Source: Pseudomonas graminis (GTDB taxonomy: Bacteria > Pseudomonadota > Gammaproteobacteria > Pseudomonadales > Pseudomonadaceae). From it: DNA of 64,000 nucleotides. Location: assembly GCF_002093745.1 (NCBI RefSeq), contig NZ_MTSB01000010.1:124001-188000 (forward strand), read 5' to 3'. Position numbers and translations under genes: made by a program. Below are positions 8,338 to 18,919 of the stretch, one piece after another; the first letter of the stretch is position 1, and the number at the start of each line of letters is the position of its first letter. The notes below the pieces were generated by a model, which was given only the letters and a program-made list of their open reading frames with translations, was not told the origin of the DNA and ran no database searches.

Positions 8338-9690
8338 ATGAATGCTTTAGCCCGCCGCGCCGCAGGCCTGCTGCTCAGCACAATTTGTCTGCCTCTGACA
8401 GCATTGGCTGCCGATCCGCAACCGACCCATGAATTCACCCTCGACAATGGCCTCAAGGTCATCGTCCGCGAAGATCACCGCGCCCCTGTGGTGGTTTCCC
8501 AGATCTGGTACAAGGTGGGCTCCAGCTACGAGACACCAGGCCAGACCGGCCTGTCCCATGCACTTGAACACATGATGTTCAAGGGCAGCAGCAAGACCGG
8601 GCCGGGAGAATCCTCACTGATCCTGCGTGACCTGGGCGCTGAAGAGAATGCGTTCACCAGCGATGACTACACCGCTTACTACCAAGTCATGGCCCGTGAT
8701 CGCCTGAGCGTCGCACTGGAGCTGGAAGCCGATCGCATGGCCACGCTCAAACTGCCGCCTGACGAGTTCAGCCGCGAGATCGAAGTCATCAAGGAAGAGC
8801 GTCGTCTGCGCACCGATGACAAACCGATGGGCAAGGCTTTCGAACGTTTCAAGGCAATGGCCTACCCTGCCAGTGGCTATCACACGCCAACTATCGGCTG
8901 GATGGCTGACCTTGAGCGCATGAAGGTTGAAGAACTGCGCCACTGGTACGAATCCTGGTACACGCCGAACAACGCCACACTGGTGGTGGTCGGTGACGTG
9001 CAGCCCGACGAGGTCAAGGCACTGGCAGAACGCTTCTTCGGCCCGATCCCGCGCCGTGACGTGCCGCCCTCGAAAAAGCCGCTCGAGCTGGCCGAGCCCG
9101 GTGAGCGCAAGATCACCCTGCACGTCAAAACCCAGCTGCCCAACCTGATTTACGGCTTCAACGTGCCCAGCGTTGCAACGGCCGAAGACCCACGTTCAGC
9201 CAACGCGCTGCGCCTGATCGCCGCGCTGCTGGATGGCGGCTACAGCGCGCGTATTCCGGCACGTCTGGAGCGCGGTGAAGAACTGGTGTCCGGCGCCTCG
9301 TCGCGCTATGACGCCTTCGCCCGTGGCGACAGCCTGTTCATGATCAGTGCCATACCGAATACGCAAAAGAAGAAGACCCTGGCCGATGTCGAAGCCGGCA
9401 TCTGGCGTCTGCTCAATGACCTGAAAACCAAGGCACCGTCCGCCGAAGAACTTGACCGCGTCCGCGCGCAGGTCATTGCCGGCGTGGTGTACGAGCGTGA
9501 CTCGATCACCAGCCAGGCGACCATGATCGGCGAGCTGGAAACCGTCGGCCTGTCCTGGAAATTGATGGACAAAGAACTGGAAGACCTGCAAAGCGTCACG
9601 CCACAGGACATTCAGAAAGCTGCCAATACCTATTTCACCCGCGAGCGCCTTAGCATTGCGCACGTTCTGCCTGAGGAGAAAGCCAAATGA
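8338..9690 (+). CDS. M16 family zinc peptidase (catalytic subunit)
   Basis: This is a 450-residue secreted peptidase of the pitrilysin/insulinase family. A signal peptide ends near ALAADP (about residue 24). The inverted zinc motif HxxEH is present as HALEHMM, with the distal Glu in ELEADRM, so the enzyme should be active. C-terminal M16 domains follow from about residue 190. It overlaps the next gene by 4 bp (ATGA). That neighbour is a related protein without the zinc motif, so the two probably form an active/inactive heterodimer as in other bacterial M16 pairs. The substrate is unknown. Confidence 0.92.
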   Translation: MNALARRAAGLLLSTICLPLTALAADPQPTHEFTLDNGLKVIVREDHRAPVVVSQIWYKVGSSYETPGQTGLSHALEHMMFKGSSKTGPGESSLILRDLGAEENAFTSDDYTAYYQVMARDRLSVALELEADRMATLKLPPDEFSREIEVIKEERRLRTDDKPMGKAFERFKAMAYPASGYHTPTIGWMADLERMKVEELRHWYESWYTPNNATLVVVGDVQPDEVKALAERFFGPIPRRDVPPSKKPLELAEPGERKITLHVKTQLPNLIYGFNVPSVATAEDPRSANALRLIAALLDGGYSARIPARLERGEELVSGASSRYDAFARGDSLFMISAIPNTQKKKTLADVEAGIWRLLNDLKTKAPSAEELDRVRAQVIAGVVYERDSITSQATMIGELETVGLSWKLMDKELEDLQSVTPQDIQKAANTYFTRERLSIAHVLPEEKAK

Positions 9691-11180
9691 TCAAGCGCCA
9701 TGCTCCACGTCATGCGCTGCTCGGCCTGATCCTGGCGGGTTCGCTCGGTGTCTTTGTCGCTCAGCCGGTGCTGGCCGATGACGCCCCTGCTGCCGAGCCA
9801 GCCCAGACCACACCGGCATTGGGCAGTAACCTGCAAACCCTGAAAGAGCTGGACGGCAAGGCGCCAGCACGTCGCGCCCTGAACATCCAGACCTGGAACA
9901 CCGCCGAAGGCGCCAAGGTCCTGTTTGTCGAGTCCCGCGAACTGCCGATGTTCGACATGCGCCTGATCTTTGCTGCCGGCAGCAGCCAGGATCAGAAATC
10001 ACCGGGTATCGCCCTGCTGACCAACGCCATGCTTAACGAAGGCGTCAAAGGCAAGGACGTCAGCGCCATCGCCCAGGGTTTCGAAGGGCTGGGCGCAGAC
10101 TTCGGCAACGGTTCCTATCGCGACATGGCCGTTGCATCGCTGCGCAGCCTGAGTGCGGTCGACAAACGCGATCCGGCCTTGAAGCTGTTCGGCGAAGTCG
10201 TGGGCAAGCCGACGTTCCCGGCTGACTCGCTGGCGCGTATCAAGAACCAGTTGATCGACAGCCTGGAAAGCCAGAAACAGAGCCCGGCCGCGTTGGGCAC
10301 CAATGAACTGTTCAACCGCCTGTATGGCGATCACCCCTACGCCCACCCGAGCGAAGGGAACATCAAAAGCATCAACGCCATTACCCTTGCTCAGCTCAAG
10401 GCTTTTCATGCCAAGGCCTATGCGGCGGGCAATGCCGTGATTGCGCTGGTGGGCGATCTGTCTCGTGACGAGGCGCAAGCCATCGCGGCGCAGGTCTCCG
10501 CCTCACTGCCAAAAGGTCCGGCACTGGCCAAGGTCGCCGAGCCGGTCGAGCCCAAGGCCGCTCCGACCCACATCGAGTTTGCGTCCAACCAGACCCACCT
10601 GATGCTCGCGCAACTGGGCATCGACCGAAATGACCCGGATTACGCGGCGCTGACGGTAGGCAACTCGGTACTGGGCGGCGGCGGTTTCGGCAGCCGGCTG
10701 ATGACCGAGGTGCGTGAAAAACGCGGATTGACCTACGGCGTCTCTTCCGGCTTCACGGCCATGCAGGTGGCCGGGCCGTTCATGATCGGTTTGCAGACCC
10801 GTGCGGAAATGAGCGAAAACACCCTCAAACTGGTGCAGGACATCGTTCGTGATTTCCTGGCAAACGGCCCGACCCAGAAAGAAATCGACGACGTAAAGCG
10901 CGAGCTGACCGGGAGCTTCCCGCTCACCGCAGCCAGTAACTCGGCGATTGTCGGCCAACTGGGTGCCATCGGCTTCTATGATCTGCCGTTGACCTATCTT
11001 GAGGACTACATGGCCGCCGCCCAGAGCGTGACGGTCGAACAGGTCAAGGCTGCGATGAGCAAGCACTTGAGCGCCGACAAAATGGTCATCGTGACCGTCG
11101 GCCCGACGGTGGAGCAAAAGCCCTTGCCCGCGCCGACCGACAAACCCGCCCGCCAACCTGTAGGGGTCCCGGAACACTGA
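9687..11180 (+). CDS. M16 family peptidase-like subunit (no zinc motif)
   Basis: This 497-residue protein has a signal peptide (to about VLADDAP) and the M16 fold, but the zinc site is absent: where HxxEH would be expected it reads IALLTNAML. The conserved Arg/Tyr region REKRGLTYGVSSGF, typical of the non-catalytic partner, is intact. It is translationally coupled to the active M16 gene upstream (ATGA overlap) and to rsmD downstream (TGATG). It probably serves as the substrate-binding half of a heterodimeric periplasmic peptidase. Confidence 0.9.
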   Translation: MIKRHAPRHALLGLILAGSLGVFVAQPVLADDAPAAEPAQTTPALGSNLQTLKELDGKAPARRALNIQTWNTAEGAKVLFVESRELPMFDMRLIFAAGSSQDQKSPGIALLTNAMLNEGVKGKDVSAIAQGFEGLGADFGNGSYRDMAVASLRSLSAVDKRDPALKLFGEVVGKPTFPADSLARIKNQLIDSLESQKQSPAALGTNELFNRLYGDHPYAHPSEGNIKSINAITLAQLKAFHAKAYAAGNAVIALVGDLSRDEAQAIAAQVSASLPKGPALAKVAEPVEPKAAPTHIEFASNQTHLMLAQLGIDRNDPDYAALTVGNSVLGGGGFGSRLMTEVREKRGLTYGVSSGFTAMQVAGPFMIGLQTRAEMSENTLKLVQDIVRDFLANGPTQKEIDDVKRELTGSFPLTAASNSAIVGQLGAIGFYDLPLTYLEDYMAAAQSVTVEQVKAAMSKHLSADKMVIVTVGPTVEQKPLPAPTDKPARQPVGVPEH

Positions 11181-11770
11181 TGGCCAATCCACGTCCGAAG
11201 GGCCATAACGGCCTGGGTCAGCTTCGTATCATCGGGGGAGAATGGGGCAGCCGCCGCCTGACGTTCCCGGACGCCCCCGGCCTGCGTCCGACGCCGGATC
11301 GCGTGCGCGAAACCTTGTTCAACTGGCTCGCGCCCTCCATCGCGGGCGCCAGGGTGCTGGACGTTTTCACGGGCAGCGGCGCGCTGTTTTTCGAGGCCCT
11401 GTCCCGTGGCGCCAGCATGGGCCTTGCCCTGGACAGCAACGCCGCAGCCATTGCCAGCCTGCGCCAGAACCTCAACGCCTTGAACTGCACCAGCGGCCAG
11501 GTTTCCCAGAACGACGCCCTGCGCCACCTGGAAACCGCCGTCGCAGCCCCCTTCGACGTGGTCTTCCTCGACCCGCCCTTCCATCAAGGCCTGCTTGCCT
11601 CGGCCTGCAACCTGCTGGAAACCCGCGGCTGGCTGGCCGACACCGCCTGGATCTACACCGAAAGCGAAACCCCACCGTCAACCACCGGCCTGCCCGGCAG
11701 CTGGCGCCTGCACCGCGAGAAAAAGGCAGGGCAGGTGTATTACGCGTTGTGGCAGCGGGGCCAAGGCTGA
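11180..11770 (+). CDS. rsmD: 16S rRNA (guanine966-N2)-methyltransferase
   Basis: RsmD methylates G966 of 16S rRNA with SAM. The 196-residue product carries RIIGGEWGSRRL at the N terminus, RPTPDRVRETLFNWL, the SAM motif DVFTGSGALFFEALSRGA and the catalytic DPPF, all standard. Its ATG shares one base with the stop of the M16 gene before it, so it ends a three-gene operon. In many Gammaproteobacteria rsmD lies beside ftsY; here the M16 pair stands between them and is divergent from ftsY. Confidence 0.95.
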   Translation: MANPRPKGHNGLGQLRIIGGEWGSRRLTFPDAPGLRPTPDRVRETLFNWLAPSIAGARVLDVFTGSGALFFEALSRGASMGLALDSNAAAIASLRQNLNALNCTSGQVSQNDALRHLETAVAAPFDVVFLDPPFHQGLLASACNLLETRGWLADTAWIYTESETPPSTTGLPGSWRLHREKKAGQVYYALWQRGQG

Positions 11771-11810
11771 CAGCTCACGTACACATGCTCCGCGTTTGGC
11801 ATGCAGCGCT

Positions 11811-12046
11811 TGACGACGCAGAGCGTCGTGAAAGGCATTCCCACGCTGGAGCGTGCGGAACGAGACTTTTGTGACTATCGTGCCGACGCTCTGCGTCGGC
11901 ATGCAGTTCTGGACGCTCCGCGTCCTCTTGACGACGCAGAGCGTCGTGAAAGGCATTCCCACGCTGGAGCGTGCGGAACGAGACTTTTGTGACTATCGTG
12001 CCGATGCTCTGCGTCGGCATGCAGTTCTGGACGCTCCGCGTCCTCT
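11811..12046. repeat. 118-bp tandem repeat, two copies
   Basis: Two near-identical 118-bp units (11811-11928 and 11929-12046) fill most of the 385-bp gap between rsmD and the YheT-type gene, with a fragment of another copy at about 11785-11806. Each unit contains short palindromes such as GACGCAGAGCGTC and GCCGACGCTCTGCGTCGGC. Related sequences occur at about 20130-20275, 32530-32700, 48360-49210 and 58312-58740, so this is a dispersed intergenic family. No coding content was recognised. Confidence 0.85.
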
Positions 12047-12155
12047 CGTCCCCGCAGAGTTTCATGAACACATTCCGGCTCGCATAACGATCAGCCCCCC
12101 TTACATCCCGGACTGCTTAGTGGCAACGTATAGCCTGTCACCCCTGAACTGATCG

Positions 12156-13199
12156 TTGAGCAAGCACGTGCCCACACGCCCTACCTTTCTGTCCCATGCC
12201 AATCCATTCGTCCCGGCCGTCGGCCTGCGTAATCCGCACCTGCAGACGCTGTGGGGGCCGTTGTTGCGCAAGCCGACGCTGCTGGCGCGGACTCGCGAGC
12301 GGCTGTGGCTGAAGGACGGAGATTTTCTGGACATGGACTGGCATGGGCCGGATGAGGACGATGCGCCGCTGGTGCTGGTTCTGCATGGCCTGACCGGGTC
12401 GTCCAACTCGCCTTATGTCGCGGGGCTGCAGAAGGCGCTGGCTGCGCGAGGCTGGGCCAGTGTGGCGCTGAACTGGCGTGGCTGTTCGGGAGAGCCGAAT
12501 CTGCTGTCGCGCAGTTATCACTCGGGGGCCAGCGATGATCTGGCTGAGGTCATTGCGCACCTGAAGGCAAAACGTCCTCGGGGTGCGCTTTACGCTGCCG
12601 GGTATTCGCTGGGCGGCAATGTGCTGCTCAAGTACCTGGGCGAGTCGGGCAAGAACAGCGATTTGCTGGGCGCCGTGGCCGTGTCAGTGCCCTTTCGCCT
12701 GGACGAATGCGCCAACCGTATCGGCCAGGGATTCTCCAAGGTATATCAGCGGCACTTCATGCGCGCGATGCTCGCCTATGTTCGCGACAAACAGCAGCGC
12801 TTCCAGCATGAAGGGCTTACCGAGGGGCTTGCTGAACTGGCGGCCCTCGGCTCGCTAGAGAACATGCGCACGTTTTGGGACTTCGATGGGCGGGTGACTG
12901 CGCCGTTGCACGGCTATGCCGATGCCACCGATTATTACCGCAGGGCCTCCAGTCGTTATTACCTGGGCCAGATTCAGACCCCGACGCTGATCATTCAGGC
13001 CAGCGACGATCCGTTCGTCTTCCCTCACAGCCTGCCCGAGCCGAGCGAGCTGTCGTCCTGCACCGAATTTGAGCTGCACGCCGCAGGCGGCCATGTCGGA
13101 TTCGTCGACGGCTCGCTGCGCAACCCGGGTTACTACCTCGAGCGCCGCATCCCGCTGTGGCTGAGCGCTGCCCATGAGCACAGCGCCCGCCCGGACTGA
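12156..13199 (+). CDS. YheT-type alpha/beta hydrolase
   Basis: This 347-residue cytosolic alpha/beta hydrolase belongs to the YheT/abhydrolase-2 group. Substrates are poorly known. It shows PHLQTLWGPL near the N terminus, the oxyanion region LVLHGLTGSSNS, the nucleophile elbow AGYSLGGN (catalytic Ser), an Asp in QASDDPFVF and the catalytic His in AAGGHVGF, so the triad is complete. The start is probably the TTG at 12156; a GTG at 12168 is possible, and neither has a strong Shine-Dalgarno. It is convergent with the sulfurtransferase gene, only 7 bp away. Confidence 0.88.
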   Translation: MSKHVPTRPTFLSHANPFVPAVGLRNPHLQTLWGPLLRKPTLLARTRERLWLKDGDFLDMDWHGPDEDDAPLVLVLHGLTGSSNSPYVAGLQKALAARGWASVALNWRGCSGEPNLLSRSYHSGASDDLAEVIAHLKAKRPRGALYAAGYSLGGNVLLKYLGESGKNSDLLGAVAVSVPFRLDECANRIGQGFSKVYQRHFMRAMLAYVRDKQQRFQHEGLTEGLAELAALGSLENMRTFWDFDGRVTAPLHGYADATDYYRRASSRYYLGQIQTPTLIIQASDDPFVFPHSLPEPSELSSCTEFELHAAGGHVGFVDGSLRNPGYYLERRIPLWLSAAHEHSARPD

Positions 13200-13206
13200 C
13201 CGCCGG

Positions 13207-14064
13207 TCAGACGGCGCCGGTGGCCACCTCGCGGGCCGGATCGGTAATCCATTCACTCCAGGACCCGGCATACAAGGTACCCAGCGGATACCCGGCCAGG
13301 CACAGGGCGAACAGGTTAAGGCAGGCAGTGACGCCTGAACCGCAGTACGAAACCAGGCTTTCCGGTGGGCGACCTTGCAGCGTTTCGGCGAAGCGTTGCT
13401 TGAGTTGCCCGGGTGACAGAAACCGCCCGTCTGGCCCGAGGTTCTCGCTGCACGGTACACACTGCGCGCCGGGAATATGGCCAGCGACCGGGTCGAGGGG
13501 TTCGACGTCGCCGCGAAAACGGGCTTCGGCACGGGCATCGATCAGGGTCATTTCCGGACGCCCGAGACGGCCCTGCAAGCGGTTGCCACTGAGCAGCATC
13601 GACATGTCCGGCTCGCCCTGAAAGCTTCCGGGCTGATGATCCGGTGCATTCAGGCTCAATGGCAGGCCTGCTGCATGCCAGGCTTTCAGCCCGCCATCCA
13701 GCAGGTAAACGCCTTCGCGCTTGCCCATCCATATCAGCAGCCACCACGCACGCGCGGCGTACATGCCGGGGCCGTCGTCATACAGCACGACATCGCTGTC
13801 GGCATGAATGCCCCACGACTGAAGACAGCGCAACAAGGCGGCCGGATCCGGCAGCGGGTGGCGTCCGGTCTTGCCCTTGACCGCCGGCCCGCTGAGGTCG
13901 CGCTTCAGGTCGGCGAAGGACGCACCTTCGATATGGCCCTGAGCGTAACTGCGCTGGCCGTAATCGGCATCTTCCAGTGAAAAACGGCAATCGAGAATCA
14001 CCAGACCGGGCGTTTTCTGGCGTGCAGCCAGTTGTTCAGGGCTGATCAGTTGCGCGATGGACAT
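13207..14064 (-). CDS. sseA: 3-mercaptopyruvate/thiosulfate sulfurtransferase
   Basis: This is a two-domain rhodanese of 285 residues. The N-terminal domain (about 1-140) is inactive. The C-terminal domain has the active loop CGSGVTA, the form usual for 3-mercaptopyruvate sulfurtransferases (thiosulfate enzymes usually have CRKGVT-type loops). LYDDGPGMYAARAWW links the domains and the C terminus has LYAGSWSEW. No signal peptide is visible, so it is cytosolic. Its TetR-type neighbour is on the same strand upstream with a 55-bp gap, and a shared transcript cannot be excluded. Confidence 0.88.
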   Translation of the reverse strand: MSIAQLISPEQLAARQKTPGLVILDCRFSLEDADYGQRSYAQGHIEGASFADLKRDLSGPAVKGKTGRHPLPDPAALLRCLQSWGIHADSDVVLYDDGPGMYAARAWWLLIWMGKREGVYLLDGGLKAWHAAGLPLSLNAPDHQPGSFQGEPDMSMLLSGNRLQGRLGRPEMTLIDARAEARFRGDVEPLDPVAGHIPGAQCVPCSENLGPDGRFLSPGQLKQRFAETLQGRPPESLVSYCGSGVTACLNLFALCLAGYPLGTLYAGSWSEWITDPAREVATGAV

Positions 14065-14119
14065 GACACACTCCTGTAACAGTAAACCGAATGACCAGGC
14101 CGCTCACCGGCACCGAACT

Positions 14120-14782
14120 TCACGCCAGTACCTCGGGCAGCGGCGAATGAAACGCTTCGCACAAGGCGTCGAAGGCTTCGCGGGCCTGAGGCGCGACAAA
14201 GCCTGATTCGAGCATAAGCACTTGATAGACACCACGTCGAATGGCTGAGTCGTTCACTTCCGTGGAGTTTTCACGGTTGGTACACAAAAAACGTACCCAT
14301 GACGTCAGGACAATCCAGGTATTGAGGCTGGTCCATTCGATCTGCGATTCATCCATTTTCAAAATGCCCGCTCTGATGAACCCTCGATAGATGGTCACGG
14401 CCTGCATCAGACAGCGGTAGGAAAAGCGCCGATAGCGCAGGGCTAGCTCCGCATCCGACGTCAGCAGATGCTCAAGGTCGCGATGCAGAAAACGGTAGCG
14501 CCACATGGCGTCGATGATCGCCAGGAAATAATCGCGTTTGTCTTCGATCGTCGGCGGACGGTCGACAGGCAACGTCAGGAAACTGCCCACCAGCTTTTCA
14601 TAAGCGCCAAACAACTCGGCGATGATGACCTGCTTGTTGGCGAAGTGGTAATAAAGGTTGCCGGGCGATATGCCCATGTGCGCTGCAATATGATTGGTGG
14701 TAACACTACGCTCGCCTTGCTGGTTGAACAGCTCCAGGCTGGTTTGCACAATCCGTTCACGGGTTTTGGTACGGGGCGCCAT
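14120..14782 (-). CDS. TetR family transcriptional regulator
   Basis: This is a 220-residue TetR repressor. The N-terminal helix-turn-helix is clear (TKTRERIVQTSLELFNQQGE then MGISPGNLYYHFANK). The ligand domain starts near residue 70 and includes MWRYRFLHRDLEHLL, a pattern seen in a Pseudomonas TetR subgroup that often sits near aldehyde dehydrogenase or GMC oxidoreductase genes. No such enzyme genes stand beside it here, so its target is unclear. The 332 bp upstream to coaD hold no recognisable gene. Confidence 0.85.
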   Translation of the reverse strand: MAPRTKTRERIVQTSLELFNQQGERSVTTNHIAAHMGISPGNLYYHFANKQVIIAELFGAYEKLVGSFLTLPVDRPPTIEDKRDYFLAIIDAMWRYRFLHRDLEHLLTSDAELALRYRRFSYRCLMQAVTIYRGFIRAGILKMDESQIEWTSLNTWIVLTSWVRFLCTNRENSTEVNDSAIRRGVYQVLMLESGFVAPQAREAFDALCEAFHSPLPEVLA

Positions 14783-15594
<812 letters not shown>

Positions 15595-15627
15595 CTGCGC
15601 TGCATGTGAAGGTGCATCCCGGAGCCT

Positions 15628-15944
<317 letters not shown>

Positions 15945-15947
15945 TCC

Positions 15948-16283
15948 TTACTGCTGCCTGCCGTAACCGTCGCCGGTGCAACCCAGGCAGCGCACAAAGG
16001 CGGCCTTGCCCGGATCAACCACCAGCGCCTTGCCCGTCGCCCCGAGATTGCCGCCTGCTGCGGCGAACGGCGAAGCGATTACGAACAGACCTGCGCCGAT
16101 AACAGTGGCCACGATCAAAAGAGGTCGGGCGATCAGCAGATCACCGATCATCGCGAACGCCGGCGGGTTTTGAATGGTGTAGACCGGATCGCCGCTGCCT
16201 TCCGCGGTATCGGCGGCAGCGGGCATTGCCTGCAAGCCGATGAACAACGCCAGCGTGGCAGCGAGAATACGAAACGGGCTCAT
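15948..16283 (-). CDS. Small exported protein of unknown function
   Basis: This is a 111-residue protein with a signal peptide (cleavage likely after AAADT, about residue 25), a hydrophobic segment (about 47-75, including [19 protein letters not shown]) and a C-terminal [13 protein letters not shown] with a CxxC pair. Related Pseudomonas proteins are sometimes annotated as multidrug transporters, but one membrane helix cannot support that. It converges with the ferredoxin gene, 3 bp away. Function is not known; the CxxC could be a disulfide or a metal ligand. Confidence 0.7.
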   Translation of the reverse strand: MSPFRILAATLALFIGLQAMPAAADTAEGSGDPVYTIQNPPAFAMIGDLLIARPLLIVATVIGAGLFVIASPFAAAGGNLGATGKALVVDPGKAAFVRCLGCTGDGYGRQQ

Positions 16284-16379
16284 GGCGTGGTCCTTGAGGC
16301 GGTGCAGATTAAGGTGCCATCACTATAAACGCGGATGGGTGTTAAGCAAGTGCCCCCAGCCGGGTGATCACCGGTTATT

Positions 16380-17192
16380 TCAGCGCTGGCACTTCGGGCA
16401 ATAGACACTGGCACGCTGGCCCAGCTTGATCTCGCGTAACGTTGTGCCGCAGACCTTGCAGGGCTGGCCACCGCGTCCATAGGCAAACAGCTCTTGCTGA
16501 AAATACCCTGGCTTGCCGTCACCGCCGATGAAGTCACGCAGCGTCGTGCCACCGCGCTCGATGGCGTACGCCAGGATCCGCTTGATCTCGATCGCCAGTT
16601 TCAGATACCGCGCTCGAGAGATGCCCTTGGCCTCACGGCGCGGATCGATGCCCGCTGCGAACAGCGCTTCGGTCGCGTAAATATTGCCCACCCCCACCAC
16701 GACGGCGTTGTCCATGATGAACGGTTTGACCGCAATCGACTTGCCCCGCGAGCGCTCGTAAAGCCGCTCGCCGTCGAACAGATCGGTCAAGGGTTCCGGA
16801 CCGAGACGAATCAGCAGTTCGTGGTTGTGGGGATCGTGGCTCCAGAGCATCGCCCCAAAGCGACGCGGGTCGGTATAGCGCAGGGCCAGCCCGGACTCCA
16901 GCTCAATATCGACATGTTCGTGCTTGAGCGCCGGTAGCCCGGCCTCGACCAGACGCAGATTGCCCGACATGCCCAAATGGCTGATCAGGGTGCCGACTTC
17001 AGCCTGAATCAGAAGGTACTTGGCGCGGCGGTTCACTTGAACAATGCGCTGACCGGACAGGCGAACATCAAGGTCTTCCGGGATGGGCCAGCGTAAACGG
17101 CTGTCACGCACGATGACGCGGCTGACGCGCTGACCTTCGAGATGCGGCGCGATGCCACGACGGGTTGTTTCGACTTCTGGTAACTCAGGCAT
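16380..17192 (-). CDS. mutM: Formamidopyrimidine-DNA glycosylase
   Basis: MutM (Fpg) removes 8-oxoguanine and formamidopyrimidines and nicks the abasic site. The 270-residue product begins [14 protein letters not shown], giving the catalytic Pro1 and Glu2 after Met removal. The helix-two-turn-helix region and the C-terminal zinc finger ([11 protein letters not shown]...CPKC) are intact, with the conserved Arg in the finger loop. The 96-bp spacer upstream of base 16380 towards the small exported-protein gene has no visible feature. The HDOD gene lies 45 bp upstream on the same strand. Confidence 0.97.
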   Translation of the reverse strand: MPELPEVETTRRGIAPHLEGQRVSRVIVRDSRLRWPIPEDLDVRLSGQRIVQVNRRAKYLLIQAEVGTLISHLGMSGNLRLVEAGLPALKHEHVDIELESGLALRYTDPRRFGAMLWSHDPHNHELLIRLGPEPLTDLFDGERLYERSRGKSIAVKPFIMDNAVVVGVGNIYATEALFAAGIDPRREAKGISRARYLKLAIEIKRILAYAIERGGTTLRDFIGGDGKPGYFQQELFAYGRGGQPCKVCGTTLREIKLGQRASVYCPKCQR

Positions 17193-17237
17193 GGATAACT
17201 CGGTCGTGCGGGAAGGAAAGTGCGGCAGCGCGCAGGA

Positions 17238-18116
17238 TCAGCGCGCGCCCAGCTCGCGAATGCTTTCCCTCAGGTATTCAAAGTCGTACTCGGACAAACC
17301 AACGTAATCCAGCACCAGCGCCCCAATGCTTTCCCATTCATGGTCCACATCCTGGTTGCCCAGCACATGGTAGGACTGGCAAATGTGCTCGGCCATTTTC
17401 AGGGGTGCCAGCAGGTTCTTCAAGGTAGCGTTACGGCTGGTATCGTCTTGAAAAATCGATAATGCGTTGTGATGATTGGCGATCGCGTCGGTAACGTGCG
17501 CAGGCAGACGCCAGGACTTGGCGGTGTAATAGCCCACCACCGAATGGTTGGTGTCGAAGACACTGTTCTCGGTATCGACGATGCGGCAATCGGGCCCGGC
17601 ACTGGCGTAGGCGTCTTCCAGCACGCGCATGTAATTGGGGAATCGCTTGAGCATCAACGGAATGCCGCAATCATGAAAAAGGCCCAGCGCGTAGGATTCG
17701 TCCACGGTCTGCGAGCCGATGCGCTTGGCCAGCGTCAGGCTGGTCATCGCCACGTCCTGCGCCGTATCCCAGAAGCGGTTGAGCGCGACGATGGTTTCAT
17801 CCGTCATTTCGCCCCTGATCGACTGCGCATTGATCAGGTTGATGACCGTACGGCTGCCCAGCAGATTCACCGCCTTCTCGATGGAGGCGATCTTGTTCGA
17901 AAGCCCGTAATGCGCAGAGTTGACGATTTTCAACAGCGCTCCGGACAACCCCGGGTCCTGCGCAATCAGATGAGCAATCGCACGCAGGTCCGGATCGGGC
18001 ATGTACTGCTCCATCTGCAGATCCACCATGATCTGCGGCTGCGGAGGCACACTGATGCCTTGCAGCTCCCGCTGGATCTGTTCTGGAGTTAGCTCTTGAG
18101 ACAGCTCTTGGGGCAT
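17238..18116 (-). CDS. HDOD domain protein
   Basis: This 292-residue protein is mostly one HDOD domain, an HD-like fold without the full HD catalytic set, found in bacterial signalling proteins. Visible blocks are MQYMPDPDLRAIAHLIAQDP-like start, LLKIVNSAHYGLSNKI, EKAVNLLGSRTV, ALGLFHDCGIPL and ITNHH-type AIANHHNAL. The frame runs on to 18332, but the ATG at 18116 (MPQELSQELTPEQ) fits relatives and leaves the spacer to the divergent PfpI gene. Its partner process is unknown; related proteins act in motility, biofilm or cell-cycle control. Confidence 0.85.
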   Translation of the reverse strand: MPQELSQELTPEQIQRELQGISVPPQPQIMVDLQMEQYMPDPDLRAIAHLIAQDPGLSGALLKIVNSAHYGLSNKIASIEKAVNLLGSRTVINLINAQSIRGEMTDETIVALNRFWDTAQDVAMTSLTLAKRIGSQTVDESYALGLFHDCGIPLMLKRFPNYMRVLEDAYASAGPDCRIVDTENSVFDTNHSVVGYYTAKSWRLPAHVTDAIANHHNALSIFQDDTSRNATLKNLLAPLKMAEHICQSYHVLGNQDVDHEWESIGALVLDYVGLSEYDFEYLRESIRELGAR

Positions 18117-18298
18117 AGGTACGCACTCGAAGTCAGGACTTGATTCTGCCCCCTTGGCAGGGAACGGTCCATCACCATCGCCGGAGATTTTCCTGGAACT
18201 TTGATCGGCACACAGATTCGGACTCTGTGTTGACGGCGTAACGGACCGCTCTGGAAGCGGCAATACGCCATCCCGAAAGCCTGACACTGGAGGATCCC

Positions 18299-18838
18299 AT
18301 GTCCAAAGCACTGACCGGCAAGCGCATCGCAATTCTTGTAACCGACGGTTTCGAACAGGTCGAATTGACCGGACCGAAAGAAGCCCTGGAGCAAGCAGGT
18401 GCCACCGTGGAGATTCTTTCCACCGAAGAAGGCAAGGTCAAAGGCTGGAATCACGACAAGCCTGCGGACGATTTCAAGGTCGACCGCACATTCAAGGCTG
18501 CCAACGCCGCCGACTATCACGGCGTGGTATTGCCGGGCGGCGTGCAGAACTCCGACACCATCCGCGTGGACAGCGACGCGCAACAACTCGTCAAGGACAT
18601 CGACGCCTCCGGCAAACCGCTGGCCGTCATCTGTCATGGCGGCTGGTTGCTGATCTCCGCAGGCCTGGTCAAGGGCAAGACGCTGACCAGCTTCAACACC
18701 CTGAAAGATGATCTGGTCAATGCGGGCGCCAAATGGGTCGATCAGGAAGTCGTGACCGATGGCACGCTGATCAGCAGCCGCCAGCCTGACGACATTCCGG
18801 CCTTCAACAGCAAACTGATCGACGCGCTGTCGGCGTAA
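18299..18838 (+). CDS. DJ-1/PfpI family protein
   Basis: This 179-residue class I glutamine-amidotransferase-like protein belongs to the PfpI/YhbO group, with reported glyoxalase, deglycase or chaperone roles. The nucleophile elbow AVICHGGW carries Cys112 and His113, and an acidic residue is present in DGFEQVEL. The start ATG follows GGAGG about 7 bases upstream. It is divergent from the HDOD gene and is followed by a long palindrome. The precise reaction cannot be told from sequence. Confidence 0.9.
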   Translation: MSKALTGKRIAILVTDGFEQVELTGPKEALEQAGATVEILSTEEGKVKGWNHDKPADDFKVDRTFKAANAADYHGVVLPGGVQNSDTIRVDSDAQQLVKDIDASGKPLAVICHGGWLLISAGLVKGKTLTSFNTLKDDLVNAGAKWVDQEVVTDGTLISSRQPDDIPAFNSKLIDALSA

Positions 18839-18854
18839 TCGGCTGCGATAAATC

Positions 18855-18885
18855 GCGTCATCCCGGCGCATGACCGGGATGACGC
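18855..18885. terminator. 12-bp inverted repeat before rlmI
   Basis: GCGTCATCCCGG and CCGGGATGACGC form a perfect 12-bp stem around a 7-base loop, just after the PfpI gene. A TATAAT at 18888-18893 and then a T run (18900-18906) follow. It may be the terminator of the PfpI gene placed directly in front of the rlmI -10 box, or an operator-like palindrome. Confidence 0.5.
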
Positions 18886-18919
18886 GCTATAATCCCGCTC
18901 TTTTTTCAGGAGCGACGTC

